Below, piece after piece: positions 44,007 to 52,783 of a stretch of DNA of 64,000 nucleotides (the first letter of the stretch is position 1; every line of letters begins with the position of its first letter). The position numbers and the translations under genes were made by a program. The notes under the pieces were generated by a model, which was not told the DNA's origin, made no database searches, and was given only the letters and a program-made list of their open reading frames with translations. Source of the DNA: Pantoea vagans (GTDB taxonomy: Bacteria > Pseudomonadota > Gammaproteobacteria > Enterobacterales > Enterobacteriaceae); NCBI RefSeq assembly GCF_001506165.1, contig NZ_CP011427.1:3348001-3412000 (forward strand). The letters run 5' to 3'.

Positions 44007-45704
44007 TTATGGGTTTTTGTCACCTGATGGCGACGAGAGTGATAAGTCTGATTGCCGTGCAGCTGGCTGGCAGGCCGCTGCGTTCGGTACCAGACTGATC
44101 TCAACCCTGCGGTTAGCAGCCCGCCCCGCAGAGGTTGTATTGGTGGCGACCGGCCGCGTTGCACCATATCCCTGAATCGCAAAACAGGTTTCAGGGATAT
44201 CGCTGGTGGCGATCATCCAGTCGCGCACGGCGGCCGCACGAGCCAGCGAAAGTTGCTGGTTCGCGTGCGTATCGCCGGTACTGTCGGTATGCCCGGTGAC
44301 TAACACCATCCAACCGGGCTTGGCTTTGATATCTATCAGGGCATCCACCAGCACTTTGGTCGATCCCGTTTTCAATGCGGATTTCCCCACCTCGAACAGC
44401 GACATGCTGTCCAGACGGACCAGACGTGGCACCCCTTTTTCAGGCGGTTTCGCCGGAGGAACGTAGCCGCGAATCTCTGCCATAACCGGCGGATAGAGCT
44501 GCTCTCCCGGATAGAGCCCCAGCGCTAAATGCACGGGCGCGCCGTTGCGCTGATACTTCTCCAGCAGTCGCGCATCGCTCTGTAACTGGTTTAATGCCGG
44601 GACTTTTAGCGCCGTGTTGGTCATCGCAATCGCACGATAGCGTGCGACATCACTGGCGATAGCGCGCAGCAGACGATGGTTGTTCCACGATGAGCACGCC
44701 AGCGCGATCACGCTAAATAGCGTCACCAGCGCCAGGGCATACACGGCGGCACGTTGGGGGGGAGAGTAGCCACGACGTACCGGCAACTGAGCCAGAAGAA
44801 AGTCGGGGAAGCGGCCATGGCTGGAAACTGTATCGGTTGCCAGCGACCGCAGCGTGGTGCGTTGCTGCAACCACTGCTGCCACAGGTTACGCGGAACTGA
44901 TGCCACCTCGGGCTGCCAGCTCATCGCCATCGCGTGCAGATGCAGTGGCGCACTGGCTTGCTCAGTGCCACTGAACTGCGGCAGAACCTGCTCACGCAGC
45001 CAGGCAATCTGGCTGCTTAGCATCACGCCCTGCGCCAGTCGCGAGGCTTTTTCACTGTCATCCGCATTCGCTACCCAGCGACTCAGCGGCGTGCCCTGTT
45101 GCTGTTCATCCCACACGCGCACGCCGGCCTGTGCGGCCTCCACGCTAAACCACGGCGAAGGCGCGCCCTGTAGCAGACAAGCCAACATTGCGGGTAGCAC
45201 ATGGCCGCTGTGTTGTGCACAGCGCTGTACCTGAAAACGAAATTCGCGCAGCTGTGCCGCCAGTACCGGCTGGTCATGGTGCTGCTCGGGTTGCAGCACC
45301 AGCAGCGCACTCAGTTGTGTGCTCCAGCCGGGACGTATCGCCAGCAGCATCTCGCTGTAATGTGCCAGTTGATCCGGCTGAGGAATGAGGATGTAGCATC
45401 CCTGCGCGGTTTCACGCACCGCTTCGCCAGCAAACAGCGCCTCTGCACATTCGCCCACGGTCAACACTACCGGCAGACGATAGTCCACGTCCGGCAGGGC
45501 GGCGACCAGTTGTTCACCTAAAGGCGCATGGCGTAAGGCCTGTGCGGCGCGACCTGTGCGCCACCAGGCAACGGCAGCGACCAGCACGGCAGCTACCGCA
45601 CCTGCCCAGGCCGCACTGCGGCTCACAGGCAGGAAAACCACGCAGATGATCAACGCAGCGAGGCAGCTCATCAGCCATAGCGTGCGTTTCAAGAGGATAC
45701 TCAA
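44007..45704 (-). CDS. T6SS OmpA-domain membrane protein (TagL-like)
   Basis: Inner-membrane protein with a periplasmic peptidoglycan-binding domain, likely anchoring the secretion complex to the cell wall. I chose TTG 45704, six bases after AAGGAG and just past the tssL stop (565 residues); the frame also opens at GTG 45743 inside tssL. Two N-terminal TM segments (about 8-28, 34-52), a long cytoplasmic region, a third TM (about 323-343), then the OmpA-like domain: LVTGHTDSTGDTHANQQLSLARAAAVRDWM and GYGATRPVATNTTSAGRAANRRVEI (about 460-540). The adjacent TssL lacks this domain, so the function is split over two genes. Confidence 0.88.
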   Translation of the reverse strand: MSILLKRTLWLMSCLAALIICVVFLPVSRSAAWAGAVAAVLVAAVAWWRTGRAAQALRHAPLGEQLVAALPDVDYRLPVVLTVGECAEALFAGEAVRETAQGCYILIPQPDQLAHYSEMLLAIRPGWSTQLSALLVLQPEQHHDQPVLAAQLREFRFQVQRCAQHSGHVLPAMLACLLQGAPSPWFSVEAAQAGVRVWDEQQQGTPLSRWVANADDSEKASRLAQGVMLSSQIAWLREQVLPQFSGTEQASAPLHLHAMAMSWQPEVASVPRNLWQQWLQQRTTLRSLATDTVSSHGRFPDFLLAQLPVRRGYSPPQRAAVYALALVTLFSVIALACSSWNNHRLLRAIASDVARYRAIAMTNTALKVPALNQLQSDARLLEKYQRNGAPVHLALGLYPGEQLYPPVMAEIRGYVPPAKPPEKGVPRLVRLDSMSLFEVGKSALKTGSTKVLVDALIDIKAKPGWMVLVTGHTDSTGDTHANQQLSLARAAAVRDWMIATSDIPETCFAIQGYGATRPVATNTTSAGRAANRRVEISLVPNAAACQPAARQSDLSLSSPSGDKNP

Positions 45705-45714
45705 CGGCTGCTCC

Positions 45715-46377
45715 TTAGCCCTGTGATTCCTGTAACCAGTCACTCAGTGACTGTTGAAGCTGGTAATGCAGGCCAAACCACACCACGGCAACGATGACTA
45801 CCGCGCTCGCTGCCCAGAACCACAGCGAACGGCCGCGCCACAGTCCGGTTGAACGGCGGCCGACATGGGCGAGAATTGGCGTCTCTTCTGCAACATCAAA
45901 CGGCGGCACCCGCGCAGCCAGTTCGGCGATCAACGCCTGGCGCTTCTGCTGCGGCTGATTCCGATAGCGCCCCTGGAAGCCGAGCATCAACACACGATGG
46001 AAGCAGCTCAGTACCAGTGGGTTTGGCGCGGGCTGCGCCAGCACCTGCTGCATACGCTGATAGAGCAACTCGCCACCTTGCAGCGTATTGAAGAAACGCG
46101 CCTGCAGTGGTGTACGCATCCAAAAGGCATAGCCGTTGTCATCTAGCGGGCGATTGAGCACTGTCTCATCCAGCAGCACACACTGCGCATAAGCAATGTG
46201 GTCGCTGTCTTCGCTGACAATCCCCTGCCCGGCCAAACGCTGGCGTGTCTGTTCAACCAGTTCAACGCCGCGCTGATAGAGCGCTTCGCCCTCTTCCGCC
46301 ACATCGCCGTTGCGCAGGGCAACCACCAGCAGCCAAGTGTCGCGCAGCAGTTCATCAATGGAGAGTTGTTGTTTCAT
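45715..46377 (-). CDS. tssL: T6SS inner-membrane protein TssL (IcmH/DotU)
   Basis: Membrane-complex subunit that recruits the baseplate through its cytoplasmic hook domain. The 220 residues have the DotU fold (ALRNGDVAEEGEALYQRGVELVEQ; YAQCVLLDETVLNRP; FFNTLQGGELLYQRMQQVLA; VLSCFHRVLMLGFQGRYR) and a single C-terminal TM anchor (about 184-205), with no OmpA domain. The ATG overlaps the tssK end by four bases. Confidence 0.94.
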   Translation of the reverse strand: MKQQLSIDELLRDTWLLVVALRNGDVAEEGEALYQRGVELVEQTRQRLAGQGIVSEDSDHIAYAQCVLLDETVLNRPLDDNGYAFWMRTPLQARFFNTLQGGELLYQRMQQVLAQPAPNPLVLSCFHRVLMLGFQGRYRNQPQQKRQALIAELAARVPPFDVAEETPILAHVGRRSTGLWRGRSLWFWAASAVVIVAVVWFGLHYQLQQSLSDWLQESQG

Positions 46378-47723
46378 GAGCGCAGCACCGCATAGAGTTC
46401 TAATTTAATGCCCGGCAACACACCTGGAACGTAAATGGCACAGGTGCCTGCCGTGAGCATCGCGACCGCCGAGGGATGCGCCAGATCCAGCGCAAAGTAT
46501 TGGTTCTCCAGCCGCAGTGGGATCGCTGCTGGCACGTGGCTCAGCGGAATGAGCGGCACGCCGTTCAGTGCGCCATTGATGATGTTGTTCACTTCATCTG
46601 GCGTACCGATTTTGCACAGCGGCGGGAACTGACTCTGCAGCTGATGCGCAGGCAAGTCGGAACGCACGGAGAGGTAGAAATCAGCCTCTTCACGCAGGCG
46701 GCTATCGGTCAACTGGGCGCGCCACTGGTTCTCACGCACCAACTCCAGCTCCACGGCCACCACGCGCGATGGCAGGCTCGCCTCCAGCAGCGTGCTGATC
46801 AGGGTAAACAGTGGGGGAAAGACGTCGGCTGGCCTGGCGTGGTCATAACGCGGGATGGCATCCATGTCGTGCTCCAGCGAGAAGGTCAACATGCTGCCCG
46901 CCAGCTTGACCAATTCGCGATAAACCAGTTCAGGATGAATCATCGGTGAGGTTTCAAAATCCAACAACACCGGTTCGTAAGTGTTAAGCGCATTCAACAG
47001 CCAGAACAGCGAAACATCCGCGACGGCAAAATCAGCCATGCGCTGATTATTCTCGCGGCGCATGCCCATCAAACGCATACGTTTGGCACGTAACTGCGCG
47101 ACACGCAGGCTCAGTTGATCCTGCAATAACTCACTGCTACCAAACGCCAGCAGTGGCGGGATAAACGCGTTGTCGATCTGCCATCCGTTCTGCCCATCGC
47201 GCTGTAAGCGCACCAGCGGACAAGTGAAGTATTCGTCATTATTGTCGATGTCAAAACGCAGCGAGAGTGCGTACCGCTCAACGGCGATCGACTCTTGCTC
47301 GGTGCCGAACACATCCTGCACTGACACCCACTCCTGCTGATAACGCAGTGGGCGCTCGGAAGCTTGCGTACCGGTCTGGCAGTTGCCGCCGTTGGCGTGT
47401 TCCAGTGGCAGCGCCAGCAGCACCGTCACCTGATGACAGTCCGCGGGAATCGCCCGCTGCAGATCCACCGCCGCAGGCAGCGCGTCGGCACGGTCGCTGT
47501 CAATCAGGGTGCCATCCTGCAAACGCACCGCCAGATGTTGTGCATTCAGGCGATTGACGCGCAGCGCCTCCCCATCGAAGCGCGCGTTCAGCACGCCCCA
47601 CGGGTGTGTCAGACTCAACTGTGCAATGCACTGGTTGGTGAGCGCTTCCCAGCGCGCCTGTTGCTGGAACTGATGCGGCGCAAGGAATGCGCCTTCAATC
47701 CACAGCGGGCGTGAAACCTTCAT
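46374..47723 (-). CDS. tssK: T6SS baseplate-membrane connector TssK
   Basis: Trimeric adaptor between baseplate and membrane complex. The 449 residues start with the family signature PLWIEGAFLAPHQFQQQARWEAL (about 6-28) and include ERYALSLRFDIDN, HPELVYRELVKLAGSM (about 267-282) and ALDLAHPSAVAMLTAGTCAIYVPG near the C-terminus. ATG 47723 follows GGGAGCAACA. It is 14 bases after tssC. Confidence 0.95.
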   Translation of the reverse strand: MKVSRPLWIEGAFLAPHQFQQQARWEALTNQCIAQLSLTHPWGVLNARFDGEALRVNRLNAQHLAVRLQDGTLIDSDRADALPAAVDLQRAIPADCHQVTVLLALPLEHANGGNCQTGTQASERPLRYQQEWVSVQDVFGTEQESIAVERYALSLRFDIDNNDEYFTCPLVRLQRDGQNGWQIDNAFIPPLLAFGSSELLQDQLSLRVAQLRAKRMRLMGMRRENNQRMADFAVADVSLFWLLNALNTYEPVLLDFETSPMIHPELVYRELVKLAGSMLTFSLEHDMDAIPRYDHARPADVFPPLFTLISTLLEASLPSRVVAVELELVRENQWRAQLTDSRLREEADFYLSVRSDLPAHQLQSQFPPLCKIGTPDEVNNIINGALNGVPLIPLSHVPAAIPLRLENQYFALDLAHPSAVAMLTAGTCAIYVPGVLPGIKLELYAVLRS

Positions 47724-47737
47724 TGTTGCTCCCTGAC

Positions 47738-49270
47738 TTACGCTTTCGCCTTCGGCATTTGAGAAACCAGCGACAGGTTGACATCCAATCCTTCAACCTG
47801 GAAATGCGGAACTGCATAGAGTTTGACGCGGAAGAAACCGGGGTTATCTTCGATATCTTCCACCGTCACACGGGCTTCACGCAGCGGATGCGAGGCTTGC
47901 AGATCGTCCGAGGGATCGGTCATCTCCGTGACCAGCGTGTTGATCCAGTTATTCAGCTCCAGCTCCAGCATGCGACGATCTTTGGTGGTGCCGATGTTTT
48001 CCCGTTGCAGCAGCTTGAGGTAGTGCGCGATGCGCGACAGCAGGAAAATGTAAGGCAGACGCGCATTGATGCGGCTGTTAGCCGTGGCTTCGTCGGTGTC
48101 ATACAGCGCCGGTTTTTGTGCCGAGTTCGCTGAGAAGAAGCAGGCGTAATCACGATTTTTGTAATACGACAGCGGGATAAAGCCGAGGTTAGCGAACTCA
48201 AATTCGCGCGTTTCCGGAATCATCACTTCAGAAGGAATTTTTACCTGATTACCGGTGCCGAGATCGTAAAGATGAATCGGCAAATCCGTTACCGCACCAC
48301 CCGCCTGTGGGCCGCGAATCTGTACGCACCAGCCGTTGTTCACAAAGCTTTTCACCATGTTAGCGGCGAACGCAAAAGAGGCGTTGCTCCACAGGTAGCT
48401 GTCGTGATCCGGGCCTTTGACCTCTTCGACGTAGTTGAAACTGCGCACGGGCACGGTATCGGGACCATAAGGCAGGCGCCCTAATACGCGCGGCAGCGTC
48501 AGACCGATGTAGCGCGCATCATCGCTGTCGCGGAATGACTTCCACTTGATGTATTCCGCGCGGTCAAAGTAGTTGGCGATATCTTTGATGCCCGCCACTT
48601 CTTCCATGGTTTCTTTGCCGAAGAAGGCTGGTCCCACGGAAGCCACAAACGGCATATGCGCCGACGCCGCCACTTTGGAGATGTTACGCAACAGCGCAAT
48701 ATCCTGTGGGCTACGATCAAACTCGTAGTTGGCGATGGTAGAACCAATCGGTTCGCCGCCCGGCGTGTCGTACTCTTGGGTATAGGTGTGGTGATAGAAA
48801 CCGCTTTGCACGATTTCTGGCGCGTCTTCAAAATCCAGACGCAAGTCGTCTTTCGAGACATCCAGCACTTCAATCTTCACGTTCTGACGGAAGTCAGTAC
48901 GGTCCACCAGGAATTTCAAACCGCGCCACGCAGACTCCACTTTCTGGAATTCTGGATGATGCATCACCGCATCCAACTGGCGGCTAATCTGATTATCCAG
49001 TTCGCTGATGTGATTATCGAGCAGCGTCTTATCCAGACGCTCGACTTTCTGCGATGATTGCTTGAGCAGATTGAGGAACACGCTGACGGCGGCGGTCACG
49101 CGCTCATCGGCAGAGGTATCTGCCAGTGCATCGTTATCCTGGAATGCATCAATGCCGTTTAATTGGCTGACCGGGTTGAGGTTGATCTTCTCGAAAAGCG
49201 ACTGATAGACGCCACCCTCCAGCGTTGCATGGCCTGGGCTGGCGGTCGCCTGAGTTTCTCGTTGTGACAT
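47738..49270 (-). CDS. tssC: T6SS sheath large subunit TssC (VipB)
   Basis: Large subunit of the contractile sheath. The 510 residues carry LDNQISRQLDAVMHHPEFQKVESAWRGLKFLVDRTDF (about 90-126), FSKDDL-type residues near DVSKDDLRLDF and the conserved YLWSNASFAFAANMVKSFVNNGWCVQIRGPQAGG (about 294-327). ATG 49270 follows AAGGAG. 27 bases after tssB. Confidence 0.97.
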   Translation of the reverse strand: MSQRETQATASPGHATLEGGVYQSLFEKINLNPVSQLNGIDAFQDNDALADTSADERVTAAVSVFLNLLKQSSQKVERLDKTLLDNHISELDNQISRQLDAVMHHPEFQKVESAWRGLKFLVDRTDFRQNVKIEVLDVSKDDLRLDFEDAPEIVQSGFYHHTYTQEYDTPGGEPIGSTIANYEFDRSPQDIALLRNISKVAASAHMPFVASVGPAFFGKETMEEVAGIKDIANYFDRAEYIKWKSFRDSDDARYIGLTLPRVLGRLPYGPDTVPVRSFNYVEEVKGPDHDSYLWSNASFAFAANMVKSFVNNGWCVQIRGPQAGGAVTDLPIHLYDLGTGNQVKIPSEVMIPETREFEFANLGFIPLSYYKNRDYACFFSANSAQKPALYDTDEATANSRINARLPYIFLLSRIAHYLKLLQRENIGTTKDRRMLELELNNWINTLVTEMTDPSDDLQASHPLREARVTVEDIEDNPGFFRVKLYAVPHFQVEGLDVNLSLVSQMPKAKA

Positions 49271-49297
49271 AGTTAGCTCCTTGCTGATAACGGACGT

Positions 49298-49792
49298 TTA
49301 CGCTTGCGGTGCCAATGCGGCCAGCTCTGCGCGCAGCTCATCACTGAGTGCTTCGTCTTTGAGAATATTTTCCAGTTCGCGGCGGAACGTGGCGTTATCC
49401 AACAGGTTGGACTTCAAATCGCGTAGCAGATTGCGCATCGAGAGCAGTGCACGCAGTTGAGGAATTTGGCGGGCGACCTGCTCGGGTTCAAAATCAGCCA
49501 TCTCTTTAAAATCCAGCTTCACTGCCGCTTCACTGCCATCCGCTGCCAGCGTATCGGCAACGGTGAGATTCACCTTTGGGTTGTACTCCGCCAGTACCTG
49601 GTTGAAGTTGTTTTTGTTAATCGAGATTTTTTCACGTTCTGAAACGGCGCGATCGTCCTGACCGTTGCTGTAATCCCCCACCACCATCAGCTTTAATGGC
49701 AATTCCACTTTTTTCTGCGCACCACCGGTGTGCAAATCGAGTTTGATATTGACGCGTGCTGCGGGTACTTCGTCCTGAAAGCTATTAGCCAT
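49298..49792 (-). CDS. tssB: T6SS sheath small subunit TssB (VipA)
   Basis: Small sheath subunit that polymerises with TssC. The 164 residues show RVNIKLDLHTGGAQKKVELPLKLMVVGDYS (about 13-42), INKNNFNQVLAEY and the C-terminal helix with FRRELENILKDEALSDELRAELA, the region that holds the ClpV recognition helix in relatives. ATG 49792. It is the first gene of the T6SS cluster, preceded by a 0.7-kb AT-rich non-coding region. Confidence 0.96.
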   Translation of the reverse strand: MANSFQDEVPAARVNIKLDLHTGGAQKKVELPLKLMVVGDYSNGQDDRAVSEREKISINKNNFNQVLAEYNPKVNLTVADTLAADGSEAAVKLDFKEMADFEPEQVARQIPQLRALLSMRNLLRDLKSNLLDNATFRRELENILKDEALSDELRAELAALAPQA

Positions 49793-50506
49793 GTGAATAC
49801 CTGTTTTTTGTCTTTTGACCGAGCGCGTCCCTGACGGAATAAAGTCGCCATGTCATCGAAGAAAGAAAAAGTATCCGGCTCTACCGTGAGAGTGAGCAGG
49901 TAATGCTATTACCTGGCGGTGATAGCCGAAATTGTTGAGGGCTGAACTTTAACCAGATTGAAGAGTGCTGTCTGTGGTCGGAGGAGGACAACCTGTTACA
50001 AAATGTGAAAAAAAATAAGTGACAGGTTCTATTAATTAATTTGTCGTAGCGCCAACGATAATAAGAGATCCATAAGAAACGAAGCGACAAAATCACAGGA
50101 AATCAATTTTACATTTAGTAACACTCTCAGCATTTATGGAAAATATCCTTTAAAATGAGATCATTGCAATATTAGCTGATATATAATCACCACCAGAAAG
50201 CAATCTCACTTCAGTAAATATATTAAGATTTATCTGTATTCCATTGCAGAAAATGGCTTTAAAACACCTGGTTAATGGCCATGGCGTTAAGCTTTAATAA
50301 GCAAAATTTCACTTATCTCCTGCTTGGTTAGTGATTTCTTTAGTGACTAAAGTGCGTTTTTTCATGCGTTAGGACGTTTAGTAACATGAATTCATAACGA
50401 TAGTTAAATTTAATTAATGTGATCATGCTAAGCCAATTTCCAGTCTGATAATGTAAATAAACATGTAACTACGCTATCTCCCGCTGTCGTCACGTGGAAA
50501 AAAGAC
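49793..50506 (-). promoter_or_regulatory. AT-rich upstream region of the T6SS cluster
   Basis: About 0.7 kb without a supportable gene between tssB and the thrC terminator, markedly AT-rich. It must hold the promoter of the T6SS run. I see a 15-base palindrome and repeated TTTAGTRAC words (50114, 50339, 50378) but no convincing sigma-54 (TGGC-N8-TGC) box reading toward tssB. The AT-richness suits silencing by H-NS; that is inference. Confidence 0.6.
50338..50352. promoter_or_regulatory. Palindrome CTTTAGTGACTAAAG, possible operator
   Basis: Perfect 15-base odd palindrome (7-bp arms around a central G), with half-site-like TTTAGTAAC words nearby at about 50114 and 50378. Size and symmetry suit a dimeric regulator. 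No gene for such a regulator is in the cluster. Confidence 0.4.
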
Positions 50507-50544
50507 AAAAAAAAACCTGCCGTAATATCCGGCAGGCTTTTTTT
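50507..50544 (-). terminator. thrABC operon terminator, bidirectional
   Basis: Stem CCTGCCG / CGGCAGG (50516-50522, 50530-50536) with nine T on the minus strand (complement of 50507-50515) and seven T on the plus strand (50538-50544). It lies 18 bases after the thrC stop. Confidence 0.92.
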
Positions 50545-50561
50545 CAACGAACGGACGTGGA

Positions 50562-51848
50562 TTAAGCTTTTAGCAAGAACTTACGCAGCTCTGCGAAATC
50601 CGCTTTCAAGTTGTGTGACAACAATGGCAGCTCAGCGCGCTCTGCCAGTTCTGGCGGCAGTGGCAGTTCCTGGCCCAGAATCTCATCCACGCTCTCTTTG
50701 AATTTGGCCGGATGCGCGGTGCCGAGGAACAGACCGAATTCGCCTTCCTGCAGGTTGTCGCGCAGCATGCGGTAAGCAATCGCCGCGTGCGGTTCTGAGA
50801 TGTAGCCAATCTCCGCCAGCTCGCGCATGGTGGATTTGGTGGTCTCATCGGATACCGCGCCAGACACCAGATCGGTCAGACGCCAGGTTTTGCGGCGGAA
50901 CAACTCTTCCACGCGCGGCCAGTTGTTTGGCTGGCTGACATCCATCGCATTCGACAAGGTTGCCACGGTCGCATTCGGCTGCCATTCACCGTTACCCAGG
51001 AAGCGCGGCACGGTATCGTTGGCGTTGGTGGCCGCGATAAAGCGCTTGATCGGCAAACCGAGTGATTTCGCCAGCAGGCCAGCCGTCAGGTCACCAAAGT
51101 TACCGCTTGGCACCGAAACCACCAGCTGATTACGTTGCTCTTGCGGCAACTGCGCCACGGCTTCAAAGTAGTAGCAGATCTGCGCTAACAGACGGCTGAT
51201 GTTGATGGAGTTCGCCGAGTTCAGGCCAATCGCCTTCTTCAGCTCTTCATCATCAAACGCCTGTTTCACCAGCGCCTGGCAGGCATCGAAATCGCCTTCC
51301 ACCGCGATGGTTTCAATGTTGCCACCCAGCGTACAGAACAGTTTCTCCTGCAGCGGGCTGATTTTGCCCTGCGGATACAGGATCACCACGCGCACGTTTT
51401 CCATGCCGTAGAACGCATGGGCCACCGCTGCGCCGGTATCACCGGAGGTCGCGGTCAGAATCGTGATCTGCTCATCGGCACCGGACACATAAGAGAGCAT
51501 CTGCGCCATGAAACGGCCGCCGAAATCTTTGAATGCCAGCGTTGGGCCATGGAACAGTTCAAGGCAAGCCACATCGTCACTGACTTTCGCCACCGGTGCC
51601 GGGAAGGCAAAGGCGTTTTTCACGCGCTCAGCCAACTGGTGTGCGGCAATCTCATCGCCAATGTATGCAGAGAGAATTTTGCTGCTGCGGCTGACGAAAT
51701 CCATCTCCAGCATCGCATCGATGTCGGTCAGTTCGAATTCCGGCAGTTCGAGCGGGAAGAACAGGCCTTGCTGCGAGCCGAGGCCCTGCTTAACGGCCTG
51801 AGCAAAGCTCACCTGCTCGTTGTGATCCTTAAGGTTGTAGAGTTTCAT
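50562..51848 (-). CDS. thrC: Threonine synthase
   Basis: PLP enzyme converting O-phosphohomoserine to threonine. The 428 residues match E. coli ThrC (428). The PLP lysine is in HGPTLAFKDFGGRFMAQML (about residue 107), and TATSGDTGAAVAHAF (about 132-146) and VSVPSGNFGDLTAGLLAK follow. It starts three bases after the thrB stop and is the last gene of the thr operon. Confidence 0.98.
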   Translation of the reverse strand: MKLYNLKDHNEQVSFAQAVKQGLGSQQGLFFPLELPEFELTDIDAMLEMDFVSRSSKILSAYIGDEIAAHQLAERVKNAFAFPAPVAKVSDDVACLELFHGPTLAFKDFGGRFMAQMLSYVSGADEQITILTATSGDTGAAVAHAFYGMENVRVVILYPQGKISPLQEKLFCTLGGNIETIAVEGDFDACQALVKQAFDDEELKKAIGLNSANSINISRLLAQICYYFEAVAQLPQEQRNQLVVSVPSGNFGDLTAGLLAKSLGLPIKRFIAATNANDTVPRFLGNGEWQPNATVATLSNAMDVSQPNNWPRVEELFRRKTWRLTDLVSGAVSDETTKSTMRELAEIGYISEPHAAIAYRMLRDNLQEGEFGLFLGTAHPAKFKESVDEILGQELPLPPELAERAELPLLSHNLKADFAELRKFLLKA

Positions 51849-51851
51849 GCG

Positions 51852-52781
51852 TTATCCCAAGTTACGTGCGCCAGCCGTATCAAGACGGCAGATATGGACG
51901 AAGCCTTCATCATTTTGCAGATAGTGCTGGCTCAGCCAGTCTGCCATCCGCTGTGCCGTTGCCATCTCGTTGCAAACAGCGAAAAGTGTCGGGCCTGAGC
52001 CCGAAATACCGCAAGCCAGCGCGCCAATATCGGCTGCGGCTTGACGCGCCTCGGCAAAGCCTGGCAGCAGTTTGGTGCGGTAAGGTTCGGCAATCACATC
52101 CTGCATCAGTTTAGCCGCCAGCAGCGGCTGGCGGGTATGGCAGGCGTGAATAAAGCCCGCTAACAGGCGACCATGCTTGATGGCATCGTCTTTGCGATAT
52201 TGCGCAGGCAGAATCGCACGCGCTTCCGCAGTTGAGACCTTGATGCCCGGATAGGCCATCACCCACAGCCAATCGTCAAAGCACGGCACCTCCTGACTGA
52301 TGATGCCGTTCTCTTCAATCATCAACTGCACGCCGCCGAGGAAGCAAGGTGCGACGTTGTCGTAATGCACGCTACCCGAAATACGCCCTTCCAGCTCGCC
52401 CATCAGCGCCAGCAGTTCGGTATCATTCAGCGGCTTGCCGCAGAATTCGTTCATCGCCATCAAACCGGCCACCACGGAACAAGCGCTGGAACCCAGACCT
52501 GAACCGATCGGCATGTTCTTTTCCAGCGTCATCGCTACCGGCACTTCTTTGCCAATCGCCTGGCAGAAGCGCTCCCAGCACTGATACACGATGTTCTCAT
52601 GCGGATTGGTCGGCAGCTTGCTGACAAAACGCCCGGTGTTGACCAGGCTAAAGCTCTCAGCCGCTTCTACTGATACGCAGTCACCCAACAGGGTGCCATC
52701 CACCGGCGAAACCGCCGCGCCCAGCACATCAAAGCCGACGCTGACGTTACCTATCGAGGCCGGTGCATAAATTTTTACCAT
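51852..52781 (-). CDS. thrB: Homoserine kinase
   Basis: GHMP kinase that phosphorylates homoserine. The ATP loop is [16 protein letters not shown] (about residues 90-105). I chose ATG 52781 ([12 protein letters not shown], 309 residues) to match E. coli ThrB; the ATG one codon earlier (52784) overlaps the thrA stop as TGATG and is also possible. GGGAG of the thrA end provides the ribosome site, so translation is coupled. Confidence 0.96.
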   Translation of the reverse strand: MVKIYAPASIGNVSVGFDVLGAAVSPVDGTLLGDCVSVEAAESFSLVNTGRFVSKLPTNPHENIVYQCWERFCQAIGKEVPVAMTLEKNMPIGSGLGSSACSVVAGLMAMNEFCGKPLNDTELLALMGELEGRISGSVHYDNVAPCFLGGVQLMIEENGIISQEVPCFDDWLWVMAYPGIKVSTAEARAILPAQYRKDDAIKHGRLLAGFIHACHTRQPLLAAKLMQDVIAEPYRTKLLPGFAEARQAAADIGALACGISGSGPTLFAVCNEMATAQRMADWLSQHYLQNDEGFVHICRLDTAGARNLG

Positions 52782-52783
52782 CA

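Noticed and set aside
43991..44182. Hcp with a 64-residue N-terminal extension.
   Set aside because: The upstream part overlaps the OmpA-domain gene and is unrelated to Hcp; a good ribosome site precedes the internal ATG at 43990.
49881..50096. Open 71-codon frame upstream of tssB.
   Set aside because: No ribosome site, composition unlike a protein (many Ser, Arg, Trp and Phe in clusters), and it lies in the AT-rich control region.
49793..50400. Sigma-54 promoter for the T6SS operon.
   Set aside because: Searched for TGGC-N8-TGC in the minus orientation; only poor partial matches.
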